DNA from: Cylicocyclus nassatus
Taxonomy: Eukaryota > Nematoda > Chromadorea > Rhabditida > Strongylidae
DNA: 64,000 nt
Assembly (NCBI GenBank): GCA_958299035.1
Contig: CATQJL010000316.1
Span: forward strand, 33,483,441 to 33,547,440
Reading direction: 5' to 3'
The translations under genes were made by a program, and so were the position numbers. This document shows, piece after piece, positions 12,021 to 23,800 of the stretch; position 1 is the first letter of the stretch, and every line of letters begins with the position of its first letter. Below the pieces are notes generated by a model, which was not told where the DNA came from, did not search any database, and saw only the letters and a program-made list of their open reading frames with translations.

Positions 12021-13205
12021 TCAAAATCGTGCATTTGATTTTGAAGTCCTTTCCATCATGTGAGTCATTCCTATGCCTGCCCAGTCCCCTACTCTGCCAT
12101 ATGGACATATTGTGCATTGTTCGGTTATACAAAGTCGATCATAGAGTCGATTTCGAACAAGTTGCTTTTTGATATTCGCATTTGGTATATTAATCAAAAT
12201 GACGTCATCCAGCAACTGAGCGCGAGCAATGCATTGTTGGAAAGCAGAATTGATCTTATCTGAGAAGAAAGGGAGGCAAAGAGGAAGTTTTTGGGTTTGT
12301 CGAATGCGGTTATCGCGTGTATTTTTTGGTCGTGTTTGCGATGCGCAATAACCATTGCTGCGAGCGATTTCTGAGGCTAAGCATTTTGCTTCGCGGCGCT
12401 CATCCTCTCCCGAGCACACCATTTTTGCTGTCCTGAACATATTCTGAACTATAGCCCGCTTGGTGCTTACAGGATGTGCGGAATTCGCGTTAATGAGGAT
12501 GTTTTTGCAACTATGCCTGCGATACCACTTCATTTTTGCAACGCCGTTGGTTAAGTTGACCAGTGTGTTCAAGTAGGGCAACTATCCTCCTCGTGGTTTC
12601 TCGCGCGTTAATTTGATGTATTCGGACTGTAAATTAAGAATCCTAAAACAGTCGTCCATTTCGGACTGGGGTCTAGTCACTAAACAGCAGTCATCGATGT
12701 ATCGACGGTAGTACATCAATGGCATTCGACCAAGCACAGGTTCCTTGACTTTATTGATAAAACAAATTGCAAGAATCGGTGCTAGTCGCTGACCCATAGC
12801 GAGCCCGCGGATCTGGGAATCGTATCTTCCAGACCACCGAAAGATATTAAAGCAGTGGTATCAACGCAGAGTACTCATCAGTCGCAGCTTGCTAAGTCCA
12901 AACATATTGATAGTTCCGGCATGTTTAAATAACTCCGATAAAGCCTGCAAAGCTTGATGATTTTGGACATTTGTATAGAGTGAGACGACGTCAAATGACT
13001 CAATCACACTCTGCGAATCAAACTTTGCCCTTCGGATTTGTTGGACAAATTCTTGTGTGTTTGGTGAATGAGCCGGGATATGCGTTAATAGCTGGCTTAG
13101 AATTTTATTTAGAAACCACGATATTCGGTCGGAGGGGCCGCCCTTACTACTGATGATAGGTCTAATTTTGTAAGTTTCCGCTGACGTTGAGTGTATATCT
13201 GTCAA
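12021..13205 (-). pseudogene. Penelope-like RT remnant (left copy)
   Basis: Read on the minus strand, 13205-12861 gives the RT palm start (KIRPIISSKGGPSDR) and SFDVVSLYTNV. It stops at a TGA created inside the embedded primer sequence. Segment 12797-12582 resumes with MGQRLAPI and the catalytic YIDDC box. A TAG follows at 12581-12579, then 12581-12021 continues in the same frame. This stop is also in the other arm. A further frame (12132-11881) carries the C-terminal ISARKVLEAFWISAKSPEMN tail. Confidence 0.85.
12850..12874 (+). other. Embedded SMART amplification primer sequence
   Basis: The 25 bases start AAGCAGTGGTATC and end AACGCAGAGTAC, identical to the commercial SMART cDNA/PCR primer as I know it. 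The homologous bases in the right arm (13989-14013) are unrelated Penelope sequence of exactly the same length, and the flanks align without a gap. This is best read as untrimmed primer in reads that overrode the consensus. It introduces a false stop codon into the left RT frame. Confidence 0.93.
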
Positions 13206-13413
13206 GGATAGTTTATGTGTCTTGATAAGTGAGTAAAAGACTGGACAAGAGGGACTTTCTATCTTAAGTCTTGCGATGTTTCGTCAAAACCGGCAGATTT
13301 TGCTATGCAAGTCCATGCATCGTTGAGTCTTCTACATCGCGCATGATATTCTTTCTCAGTAACCGACTTGTATAGCGATGTGTCTGCGAGATGTGCTTCA
13401 CTAATTTTGCGGT

Positions 13414-13445
13414 TTAGGACTGGTACCACTACGAATTATCACTAG
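13414..13445. other. 32-base spacer between the inverted Penelope copies
   Basis: Unique sequence between ...TTTTGCGGT (left arm end) and ACCGCAAAA... (right arm start). It contains GGTACC and no coding or repeat feature. Confidence 0.7.
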
Positions 13446-14982
13446 ACCGCAAAATTAGTGAAGCACATCTCGCAGACACATCGCTATACAAGTCGGTTAC
13501 TGAGAAAGAATATCATGCGCGATGTAAAAGACTCAACGATGCATGGACTTGCATAGCAAAATCTGCCGGTTTTGACGAAAGATTCATCGCAAGACTTAAG
13601 ATAGAAAGTCCCTCTTGTTCAGTCTTTTACTCACTTATCAAGACACATAAACTATCCTTGACAGATATACGCTCAACGTCAGCGGAAACTTACAAAATTA
13701 GACCTATCATCAGTAGTAAGGGCGGCCCCTCCGACCGAATATCGTGGTTTCTAAATAAAATTCTAAGCCAGCTATTAACGCATATCCCGGCTCATTCACC
13801 AAACACACAAGAATTTGTCCAACAAATCCGAAGGGCAAAGTTTGATTCGCAGAGTGTGATTGAGTCATTTGACGTCGTCTCACTCTATACAAATGTCCAA
13901 AATCATCAAGCTTTGCAGGCTTTATCGGAGTTATTTAAACATGCCGGAACTATCAATATGTTTGGACTTAGCAAGCTGCGACTGATGACCCTAGTGAGCG
14001 AGTGTTTAAAATGTAATATCTTTCGGTGGTCTGGAAGATACGATTCCCAGATCCGCGGGCTCGCTATGGGTCAGCGACTAGCACCGATTCTTGCAATTTG
14101 TTTTATCAATAAAGTCAAGGAACCTGTGCTTGGTCGAATGCCATTGATGTACTACCGTCGATACATCGATGACTGCTGTTTAGTGACTAGACCCCAGTCC
14201 GAAATGGACGACTGTTTTAGGATTCTTAATTTACAGTCCGAATACATCAAATTAACGCGCGAGAAACCACGAGGAGGATAGTTGCCCTACTTGAACACAC
14301 TGGTCAACTTAACCAACGGCGTTGCAAAAATGAAGTGGTATCGCAGGCATAGTTGCAAAAACATCCTCATTAACGCGAATTCCGCACATCCTGTAAGCAC
14401 CAAGCGGGCTATAGTTCAGAATATGTTCAGGACAGCAAAAATGGTGTGCTCGGGAGAGGATGAGCGCCGCGAAGCAAAATGCTTAGCCTCAGAAATCGCT
14501 CGCAGCAATGGTTATTGCGCATCGCAAACACGACTAAAAAATACACGCGATAACCGCATTCGACAAACCCAAAAACTTCCTCTTTGCCTCCCTTTCTTCT
14601 CAGATAAGATCAATTCTGCTTTCCAACAATGCATTGCTCGCGCTCAGTTGCTGGATGACGTCATTTTGATTAATATACCAAATGCGAATATCAAAAAGCA
14701 ACTTGTTCGAAATCGACTCTATGATCGACTTTGTATAACCGAACAATGCACAATATGTCCATATGGCAGAGTAGGGGACTGGGCAGGCATAGGAATGACT
14801 CACATGATGGAAAGGACTTCAAAATCAAATGCACGATTTTGACACACGAGAACGAGATCTCGGCTAGAAAGGCGTTGGAGGCATTCTGGATCTCGGCAAA
14901 GAGTCCAGAAATGAACAACAAGAACGAGTGCTTGTCCATCACTACTGAATTCCTGCCGTTCGTAGCACTATGTAAGCTATAG
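13446..14982 (+). pseudogene. Penelope-like reverse transcriptase with defective GIY-YIG tail
   Basis: The frame is open from the junction. It reads ISEAHLADTSLYKSVTEKEY, then SVFYSLIKTHKLSLTD, KIRPIISSKGGP, the SFDVVSLYTNV box, RGLAMGQRLAPI and the catalytic YIDD at 14162-14173. An in-frame TAG at 14279-14281 interrupts it, and the same frame continues 14282-14842 through the thumb to QCTICPYGRVGDW. Penelope proteins normally have a GIY-YIG endonuclease next. Here most of its core is absent, and the conserved tail (ISARKALEAFWISAKSPEMN, ECLSITTEFLPF) reappears in another frame at 14731-14982. The copy is therefore doubly defective, and the left arm shares both lesions. Confidence 0.88.
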
Positions 14983-15250
14983 ATGGTAGATAGACTTTAT
15001 CCGCCTTTCGTAGATAACTCTCTATCTGCCCATCAAAGTATAGCTCAATTGTCCGCTTCTGTCACATATTTCCGGTCGTACTGTCATATTCTTCCGGCGC
15101 GGACACATCACATAGCGGTGGTGTAAACGATTGGTTCATTTCGGTTTTTGAGGATTTTTGCGGATTGAACTAGGAAAGAGGTCGAAACTAGCTAAGCTAG
15201 AAGAGACATTTGATGATCTGGTGCTATGGATGATGCTTTGTCCCGTTTTT

Positions 15251-15289
15251 AGGCCTCTGAGGACGGCGAACGCGCCGAAACGTTAGGCC
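15251..15289 (+). ncRNA. Hammerhead-ribozyme-like motif (right Penelope copy)
   Basis: Stem I GGCCT (15252-15256) pairs with AGGCC (15285-15289). CTGAGGA is at 15257-15263, the stem II hairpin GGCG/CGCC at 15265-15276, GAAA at 15277-15280, and a palindromic ACGT forms a potential intermolecular stem III. Predicted cleavage follows T15284. C15264 is an extra base at the foot of stem II. Position in the element's 3' region fits the known Penelope hammerheads. Confidence 0.68.
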
Positions 15290-15346
15290 ATTCGAATAAA
15301 GATACCACCATAACAAACCTGTTCGGCACAAACAAAATTGGAGATT

Positions 15347-16786
15347 ATATACAATGCCCAGGTTTAAAGAAATAGGAACATTCAAGTTATCAATTCACAT
15401 ACAGTTTCGGATCATGCATGAATTGGGTCGCGAACGGCTTCATTTTTGCTTATGTTCTTAGAAGCCCTCGAAATTTACTAATTTTGGAAAAATGCTAGTA
15501 ATTTATTTATTCCGTTTTCAAAACAAACACGTTTGTGCATTGTTGTAGGACACGTTGAGATCCACATATAACCAAAGTTTGAGTCCACCATGTTCAAAAA
15601 GAGTGATGTTACGAAAGTAGTTGCAAAACTTAGTTCCCAACCTCATATAATTGGATTCCCAGGATCATGTTGTCAAGCGTTTAATATTATACAATTCCTT
15701 AAACAAATGAATGAATCCAAACAAGCTGAATGCTAGATGTTCTGTTTCCTCCAACTCTACTGTTCATACTGTCATGAGTTGAGGGAATTATATAATTCAA
15801 CAGAACAACAAACTAGGACGGGAAGTTGGAGAAGAAAATACAATCAACATCAACGACGTTAGAAATTCACCGATGAAACACTTCATTAAAACTAGCAAAA
15901 CTCTGCGCACCTACTGCGATTCCAGTTACGCTATCGACCGAATTACAATTTTTACTCTGATTGTGTCAACTCATTAAAGACAAAGATTAATGAATACAGT
16001 TTCTAAGCAAAAGTTTTGAGACAGAGGCCATCCACCAAAGAAATCTTGAAAGGCAGGATGGAAAGAAATTTTAGAACAGTCCACAGGTTAAAACTTCTTT
16101 CTAAAACGCATTTGATTATATGATTAGAAAAAGCAACGTTCTTTGTCGTAAAACGGAAGATATGGTAGCTTGGATTGTATTACCGATATAGGAAAACAAA
16201 ATCTAGGCTATGCTCACTTTCGTAACAGCGCAGTTTGTGGAGCAAAATGCCCAAAAATGGGAAAGTTTGGATTCCTGTAATGAAAGCGCTGGAGATAGAT
16301 AGAAGGCAACCGATTAAAGGACTGCACAAGCAGAATATTTTTATTGTGAACGCTGATATGCTTATGACTCCCATCCCACTACGCTTACGAGTACATTCGT
16401 GGAAGCCGAGCAAACCTGCCTTGAGTAAGATAAGCATGCCTTTTCAAGAACTCCCAACAAATGTCAAAGTAGCGAGAATAGACGGTATTGTTATATTTTC
16501 GCAATATGATATGTATCTTTATTCCATTTGTACTACCGAGCTTTTACAATATGATTTTATCTATAGATTCGAATTACTTTTAAAAATTACCCTCAAATCA
16601 ACTTCGCAACTTTGGACTAAAACCGAGAGTTCGTGAGTCAGATATCTTGTTTGTAGGTCATAGAGATCATAGCAGGTAAAGCGACTTGAACATTGATAAA
16701 TCTGCTGAATCTAAAAAGTAACTCGAGCGTAGCCGGGTATGTCAGCTAGCGTAAAATGAAATTGAATGAAATTGCTTCCATGAAAT
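15347..16786. other. No supported gene; possible Helitron 3' remnant
   Basis: An open frame at 16235-16636 (about 133 codons) lacks an ATG start or a recognisable domain and is not called. Near 16727-16748 the sequence GCGTAGCCGGGTATGTCAGCTAG resembles the hairpin-plus-CTAG terminus of the Helitron-like element at 52993-54176. The base after CTAG is C rather than T, and no matching 5' end was found. Confidence 0.35.
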
Positions 16787-17021
16787 CGCGTGAAAGTTCA
16801 CGCGATTCGATCGTCGCGACTCAGTCCCAAGACAAGTGTTACGAAATCATTGTCTGCTGATCTTCTTGTATTTCGGTTGTGATAGTTAGTCTTGATTAGT
16901 CGTGCTGGAATACTATAACAACCAAAATGCAAGAAGATCAGTAGGCAATGATATTGTTACAGTTGTCTTGTCGCGATCAATCGCGAATATCAAATCGCGT
17001 GAACTCTGCCCAAGGCCTTAG
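16787..17021. repeat. Short foldback repeat, second copy
   Basis: Arms GTTCACGCGATTCGAT and ATCAAATCGCGTGAAC are inverted, and so are inner blocks TGATCTTCTTG and CAAGAAGATCA. The right end CTGCCCAAGGCCTTAG matches that of the copy at 9257-9500. The left terminus is eroded. Confidence 0.55.
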
Positions 17022-17365
17022 AGGACGGACGGCGAGAGACATGATGCTAGCCCGGTAGAGGCACTGCTCTTGTCCTAATTATTGTCGAGTGGTTTAGACC
17101 ATTTTATGATATGATGGTTTAACCATAGTTGCACCGGCAGCGGAAGACTTCCTGCGTATTTTCACTAAATGTGGACTTGGAAAACCGAAAAGGCTCACTT
17201 CCGCCACTTTCATGCACTGAAAAGCCCAGGTATGGGTTTATCATGGCGAAAAAGCTCCGAATAGGTGAAAAACGTAACAGCAAAATTTTGCAGAGACGCT
17301 GCAACATCATCGTTTCGTTTATTATATGAAGTAGTGAGTATAGCACTTCATCTCGTGAGACGCAG

Positions 17366-17450
17366 GCAGGAGTGGCCGAATGGTGCAGCGCCTCACATTT
17401 GAGTGAGTCTCGCTCCGGCAGGTCACTAATTCGTCATCCGAGCCAACTCA
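17366..17450 (+). other. tRNA-like (box A) sequence, possible SINE head
   Basis: TGGCCGAATGG at 17373-17383 fits the internal RNA polymerase III box A of Leu/Ser-type tRNAs. Downstream, GGTCACTAATTCGTC is a poor box B match. A cloverleaf cannot be drawn with confidence, so it is listed as a possible tRNA-derived SINE or tRNA relic only. Confidence 0.3.
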
Positions 17451-18560
17451 GACTCAAGAAAAACAGACCCTGCATAAGCGAGAAAAACGCGTGTATGAAA
17501 AAATCTCATGAGGCGCAGGCGTTGAACCATCTCATCAGTGTATAAAATAAAAAAGTATTCTAACCACTTTTTCGTCCAAGATGAGATCTTTTGGGAGTTA
17601 CGATAAAGAAGCTCACTTGATTACAGTTGAATAAGGTAAGACTGTCAGGCGTGTAAATGGTTGGTGGTTCGATCTTCTTTAACGACATCGCTTCGATAAG
17701 GTTAGAATCATCGAAGAATTATTCACCTCGTGGTTTCCACTTGATCACCGATTTGTATACCACGGCTTCCAGGTCTGAGTTTTTGTGTGCGTTGCGCAAG
17801 ACTAGACGCACGTGACACACGTTCTTTTAAAGATGAAAATAACTTGTCATCCTTATTTGAATCTTTCAGTAGCGTAAAGATGATTAGGGCGGCATTGCGG
17901 CAAGCCATCCGCAGCTCTGAGCAATTACTACAGTCGGTTTCATCCCGGATTAGGCGAGACATTCTACGTGGAGCAGCGCATGCGCATCGCTGGAGGCTTC
18001 GCGAGCGCATAGCGCTGGCATTTTGCCAAGCAAAGACTAAGGAGATTGAAGAGCCGCAGACTGGGTTCTCAGCACGATAGGATATACTGTAGCTGCGAAA
18101 CGGCGCGAGCTGTTGCGAGGCGGATTCCCGCCAGTCCAATTTCCGCCTAAAGCGGGCCGAAGCTTACTGTACCACTTTAGATAATGACCCAGGAAATAAT
18201 AAAAATGAAAGGTGGTGAATCAGAACAAATCACGTCTGGGACGTGGCTGCGCGGCTGCTATGCTAAAAAAGCAAAAAGTACTACTATAGGATATTAATCA
18301 CGGCATGCTTGAAAACTTCTGAAGCATAGGTTCAGGTGATGGTGATTCTTCTACTGGAGTGGGTAGGCGCGTAATTGAAGCGACATAGTATGAAGTTTCT
18401 ATTGAAGCTTATTTGACTCTAGTGCAGTAATGACTTTCAATCAATGTCATTACCCAAATATGGAAAGAGATACGTGATGAAAAACTACTCACCGCTTTTA
18501 GATATCCGGATCTAACGTCACTTCAATCTTGCTTGCAAACACAATCATATCCGGGCTCAA
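17451..18560. other. No gene recognised
   Basis: Open frames overlap on both strands at 17723-18139. The + frame at 17787-18080 is Arg/Ala-rich without a known domain. They could be a relic of a mobile element, but no motif supports this. Confidence 0.35.
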
Positions 18561-18647
18561 CTTTTTGTTGAGACGTAGTATGGATTCGCCAAATAAGGCG
18601 ATAAGATAAGCAAGATATGATTTATTTACGTAGTGCGAAGTTATAAA
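18561..18647 (+). promoter_or_regulatory. Conserved upstream element and TATA-like box of P2
   Basis: TTTTTGTTG (18562-18570) and TGGATTCGCCAA (18581-18592) match blocks found at similar distances before the first exons of P3, P4 and P5. A TATAAA lies at 18642-18647, 31 to 26 bases before the ATG. Conservation across paralogues suggests a promoter or 5' UTR signal. Confidence 0.55.
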
Positions 18648-18672
18648 ATCGGGCGCAATGGTTGATTTCAAG

Positions 18673-18740
18673 ATGAATTTTCTAACCTTACTGCTCTTTC
18701 TATACTGCTTTGCTTCGTCTCTTGGTGAGGTATCTGTAAG
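18673..18740 (+). CDS. P2 exon 1: signal peptide
   Basis: The ATG opens 22 codons plus two bases. The peptide, MNFLTLLLFLYCFASSLGEV then SV, has a hydrophobic core followed by small residues, the form of a secretory signal peptide. The exon ends in GTAAG followed by the donor GTAAGT. The AG dangling at the 3' end is completed to Arg by exon 2 (phase 2), as in P3-P5. Joining it to 24650 requires a 5.9 kb intron. No other compatible acceptor with an R-x-R-R opening lies between, but the pairing is inferred. Confidence 0.65.
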
Positions 18741-19076
18741 GTAAGTTTGCATTCTTACGTAAAGTTGAGATGTAGGAGTTATCCTATGCTAGTGTAAACT
18801 GTAAAAGAAAAGTTATCAATACTGCAGCATTATGTACCATTATATCATATCAGTTGCCCTAAATATGCTGAATACTTCCAAAAAATGGAAATTCCAATTT
18901 TTGAATTCCCTGGAAATTTCATACACTAGGTTGACACAAAAGTTCAACCGTTTTTTGAAAGGTTAGAGAGGCTTGCTCTGTACGACTATGGTTTCGTTCG
19001 CTAGGCTAGAAGAAAAAATTTCTCAAGAACGCAGTAGTCGAGAATATGGATTTGGTCTCAGCTGACCTAAAAAATA
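18741..19076. other. P2 intron, 5' part
   Basis: Non-coding sequence following the donor site. No separate feature was recognised. Confidence 0.4.
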
Positions 19077-19758
19077 CAGAGTGTCCCAAAAAGATGTGCA
19101 CACTGTTTGATCGTTAATAACTCTCCTGCTTTCATGTCTTTTGCCGAGCTTGAGGCACCATTCTGTAGAGCGAGGTTCAACTTAGATTTACAGCATGGAG
19201 TGGGTCACCAATCACTTTTCATTACTGAAGGATTACGATGTGAACTTTCAGCATAAATTAGCGTCACTTTGGAATAGGCCTTTTGATGAAATAATTTTAA
19301 AAAAATCTGAAAATTTGTGTAGCATGGTTTTAAGGACTGCTAATTTTACTATATAGCTTTCCACCAGTTTTTCGAGCTTTCTTGATGGCGTATTCACATT
19401 TCTGACAAACGTTGGAAAATCATTTGTACCTTAAACTTGAAATAACTCATGAAAGAAACAGCGTACTGACGTGCAATTTTCATATTTAGAATCAGCAACT
19501 TCGATTCACCCAGCTCAAGAGTTTCTGGCTTGTTTGACTTTCTTTTTGAAGCAAAATACCCGCTTTCAATGGCTTAAAATACTCCTCGAAATTACTACCG
19601 TAATCCTACAGTAATGAAGAACTGCTGATAAGTCGCTGCATACTGCAAATCTAAGTTGAACCTCGCCCTAAACAATGGTACCTCAAGCTTGGCAAAAGAC
19701 ATGAAAACAATAGAGTTATTAACATCAAACAGCGTGCACATCTTTCTGAGTCACCCTG
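19077..19758. mobile_element. Mariner-like foldback MITE (CAGGGTGTCCC type)
   Basis: The left end CAGAGTGTCCCAAAAAGATG follows TA (19075-19076). The right end, CATCTTTCTGAGTCACCCTG, precedes TA (19759-19760). The outer arms also invert GCACACTGTTTGAT and ATCAAACAGCGTGCAC, and the arms continue inward past TTCAACTTAGATTT / AAATCTAAGTTGAA. A TA target and CAGGGTGTCCC-like termini are typical of Tc1/mariner relatives. No transposase is present. Confidence 0.75.
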
Positions 19759-20636
19759 TATGCAAGATTTTCCTGCACAGCAGTAGTCCATCGATTTGGC
19801 AGGTTTTAATTCACCTGGAAGTGCAAGAAATGGTCAAAACTTTATTTAGAAAATCTCTATTACTGCACTTTTTGCAAAAGCAAAACTAGAAAGGCCAGTA
19901 TTCTAGAAGAACTAGTTTGGATAAGTGTTCTTGACAATGAAGTGATAAGGCGTTTTTGGTAAAATAGCTGAAGTTCATCTTGCATTTTATGCAAAAAAAG
20001 CTTAAAACAATAGTGTATAACTACTGCTAAGTAAAAGATATTTACGGATTTTTGGGTGTACATAGCTAGCAAACTAGTATAACATTTATTAAAGGGTCAG
20101 CTGCTGTCTTCGAAAGCTTGGTTTTCTGAAGCTAGCCTGCGAAATGTCGCCTTCAAATTGACCATCGTAGAATATCGCAATCTAAAAAAGTATGTGTTCA
20201 CCATTACAATACATAAATAACACCATATTTTAGTAAGCTACACATATGCAAAGCAAGCATCATGATATCTATGTAAAGCTATTCTCTTGTTCGCAGAACT
20301 TTTCACGCCAACACAAAAATGCTCAAATGTAAGCAGCTGCTTGTAACTAATAAAATATGGATAATTCCAAATAGCATATTGTAGTACGACAAGCTGAACA
20401 TGTAAGAAAATCTTTATTCATTCTTCACGCTTAAAACATTTTACCGAAAAAACTAATCTGAAAAGCAAAGGAATTTGAGTGAAAGACTGAACATTTGAAA
20501 TGCTACTAATATTAGGATGTGATAGTGCAAAAGCATTTTGCAGCTTTTGAACTATTTGTATGTTCACGATAAAGTGGGAGTAAGTGTGCCAGTATCTCTT
20601 TTTGCATCATGATAGCACATACAATGTTTGTATAAT
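19759..20636. other. P2 intron, no feature recognised
   Basis: Short ORFs without support; no repeat termini were identified. Confidence 0.35.
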
Positions 20637-20800
20637 GCATCCCCGAAAATTATTCCCATATGAACCATCAACGTGGCTGTTTATTGATCACTTTGACATG
20701 TCAATTTCGAATGCGCCTTCAATCTGCTGGGAACTAACGTGTTAAAGCGATTGAAAGGCAGCCACGTTGACGGTTCATACGGGAACAATTCTGGGGATGC
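20637..20800. repeat. 164-bp palindromic MITE
   Basis: The left arm starts GCATCCCCGAAAATTATTCC and continues to ATCAACGTGGCTG. The right arm is its imperfect inverse, from CAGCCACGTTGACGGTTCAT to ATTCTGGGGATGC. The loop is about 80 bases. It has no coding capacity. Confidence 0.65.
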
Positions 20801-23800
20801 ACGATATATGCAGCGTCGGCGACAGGCACAATTTTTCTTGGTTGAAGTTAAAGCAGTCACGTTGTTGTTGCTGTTTGGTTACTCCGAAAAAATTCGCTTT
20901 TCTGCGCTTTCCCGGAATCATTGAATTGGAGAGATCTAATATTTCAGGAACATCTCGCTATGACTATTCAACATTTCGGATTTACAAGAAATTTTAATTG
21001 TGTCGCACTTAGTGGCAAACGAATTATATGTGATCTGCTGAATGAATCTATCGACCACTGCAAGGAAGTCAAAGTTGTTAGCAATTTTATTTTGAAAGGC
21101 ACCTCTGGCAGGCAACACTCTGAAAATCAAAATTTCTGCATATACTAAGCTGCCGTAAAAGTCGCTTCCTTTTTTGTAAATTTGCAACTTCTAGCTATTC
21201 CGACGGATTCGATTCCTTGTCATTATATCAGAAAGAAGAAATCTTCCTTTTTTAGTTGAAATCACATTTTAGTCAATCACGAAACATCTGAAGCTGTCGA
21301 TACATACATCGGAAAAACGTCTATGCTGTTTAGACGTTTCTCGAAGATTAACGAATTTCGAAATTACAATGGAAAATGCCAATCACTTTTCTCAAAAATC
21401 ATAACTTATCACAGAGACGTCCAAACAACACAATTTTTCTCACTGAGAGTAGATACTGTGCATAGAACCTATGCACTGACGATTTCTGATTTTTTCTCAA
21501 ATCTCCAGATTTTCGACAACCCATCTCAATTAGTAGAGCCCAAATGGTCTTCTTTATCTTTCTTTCTGCATTAGTGTGTAGTAGAACCTCCTCAAGATAA
21601 GCTCACAAAGCATAAGACGACTTCTCCTTTTTTAAAGGATCGCAGAGAAGCAAATCAGTCAAAACATCGAAAAGCTGCAAATTTTTATGAAACGACAGAA
21701 CTTTTGGGACAACCTAATCTATGACCACAATTTTAATGAAAATTTCCTTACATGTCGAAAATTTAGTAGCGGTACGAGAGCCGGGTTTCTTAGTGGTTCT
21801 GCAAAACTCATTAGAATAAAGGATTTAAGGACGTCGAAAAACTATAAAATGGCACAGTCTTTGTAATAATCAATGACACAGTCTTTGCAATAATTCAGAA
21901 GCTATCACATGGTGTGTTTTCGAACTTAATCGCTGATTGCGCCAGTTTCGGTTTTTGTCGTTTGCCATTTACAACATAACCTCCAGATGCGGGCAATTTG
22001 TGTCACGTCCAATATCCGCACAGCATATGATATCGGTCGGTTGCAAAGTGCGATGGGAAAGTGAGATTGAATTTTATCATTTGAGAAGATGACAGACTAG
22101 TAATACACTGCATACGCTAACTCTGTAAAGTATAGGTTGATGCAAAATTTATCTATGTCCCTTACTTGAAGCAGCAGATAGGTATAATAAGATAAAATGC
22201 TACACACCATTCGATAGAGCAAAGCAAGCTCTATCTACTTCTACAAATGGTATTGTAACAACTGCAAAAGGTTCGATTCAAGTGAAGTTTCTAGAAAAGG
22301 TCTAGAAAATTTTGAGTGCCCAGATAATCACATTTCGGTTCAAGAAATCCTGCAAACTCCCAAACTGGTCGAGCATATAATACATATCTTAGTCACACTA
22401 CACTTGTCATATTTTCATTTTGATGAAAAATAGGCCATAGAATCGTAGATATCACCTTTCTTGTGCTGGATTTGATCTCTCTCTCGACATGTAACTCTCG
22501 AAACGAGAAAATTTATTGTTATATTCCAAAGTTAGTAGTGTGTAAATATTTTTTGTCGGGACACTCCAGCAATGATTTTGCTAGATTCTGCCGAATTCTA
22601 TTTTCTCAGCTTTTAGATGTGAAAAAATTACAACAAAAATACAATACCTAGCTGATGCGACAAGTAAAAGCTTTATGACTGGAGATTTGTAGGATTTCTT
22701 TGAACAGAGTTCAGATTCTAGAACATTGAAAATTCTTCAGTTTCCTACTAATTTTCCGTGTATCATATCGAACTCTCGAAGACTGTTTGAACACCATCTC
22801 GTAGGACTTCCTTTCCTCTATCGATAGGTATATTTCATGAATTTTCATACCTTTTCTGCCGCTCAAAGATAAGTAGCATGCATTGATTACGCATCACCTG
22901 ATAACTAGCGTAGCCAGGAAGTAAGTATGTGCAAAATACGCAAGATCTTCATTGTTAATTGGGCATTACAGACAGAGATCCTCAAAAACTATAACTCTTG
23001 TTCTAGTGCGGAAAGCTTAGGTTTTCTTTGAGAATGACAAAATGTCAAAATGATGTACATAACGCGATAAGTTATCTCTGGGACCACCTCTTTTCATTGC
23101 AAGAACAAATCCGACGTATGCATTCATGGCATGCGCAAACATTTGAAATGCAACTGAAGTTTACGACTCCATCGAGAATGCGAAAAAACAATAACAAAAG
23201 TGCTTGAGTGGTAATTTCGAGAGTGCACACGAGCACGCTCAACACACACCAAAGTCTGACCTATCAAATTGAATAGAATCTCGAATTTGCTGCTAATTTT
23301 CCATTTTTTATTTCAAAATGGCAGGGTGGAATACTCGGTATCTCGCGAAGATAAGAGTCGCTTTTTCATTCAGTCAAAAGCAACATGCAGCAACTCTGCT
23401 CTCAACAAAAGCAAATTCACACATCTTATTTTATACATAGTTAATTTCATTTCTCAAGTGACTTTCAAAAGTTTTCAGTACAGCAATCGGGCCATTAAAA
23501 TCTGCCATAAGTTCAAACTTGAATGATATTCTCGCCCATTTTGAGCTGATTTCTTACCCGCAACTTTCACTATCCGCAGTTGACTCTTCGGGAATGTGCT
23601 TTGAAAGAATTTGGCCACGCACTGCAAGATGTATATCCGATTAGAAGGACTTCTTTGAAGTTGTTTAGGCTAGAGGGCGTAAAGAATTGTGAAATGTTTA
23701 GTCAATCTTTGGCTCCACCGAGGGGCATAAGTGCCAGTTACCTGTAAAAAGAATTTCACACAAACTGAAGCAACAAGTGTTGCGTCAGAAACAAATATTA

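Larger units (their letters stand above)
11522..13413 (-). mobile_element. Penelope-like retroelement, left inverted copy
   Basis: This is an almost complete reverse complement of 13446-15346, separated from it by only 32 bases. It is truncated at its 5' side, near the junction, where the RT reading frame is already open. It lacks the N-terminal part of a Penelope-like protein. Its 3' part includes the hammerhead-like motif at 11579-11617. Differences from the other arm include point changes, a 4-base deletion around 13285, and the 25-base primer replacement at 12850-12874. Confidence 0.85.
13446..15346 (+). mobile_element. Penelope-like retroelement, right inverted copy
   Basis: It begins within the coding region at the junction and ends GAACAAACAAAATTGGAGATT-like, just past the hammerhead-like motif. 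It is about 98 % identical by eye to the inverted left copy. There is no LTR, no endonuclease of RTE type, and the RT carries Penelope-type motifs. Both copies being truncated near the same point and facing each other suggests one inverted-duplication or twin insertion event. Confidence 0.85.

Noticed and set aside
16235..16636. About 133-codon open frame
   Set aside because: No ATG start at the reported end, no domain, no splice or paralogue support.
16727..16748. Fourth Helitron terminus
   Set aside because: CTAG is followed by C and no 5' TC end was found; kept only as a weak remark.
17723..18139. Overlapping Arg/Ala-rich frames on both strands
   Set aside because: Composition reflects local GC; no conserved motif could be identified.
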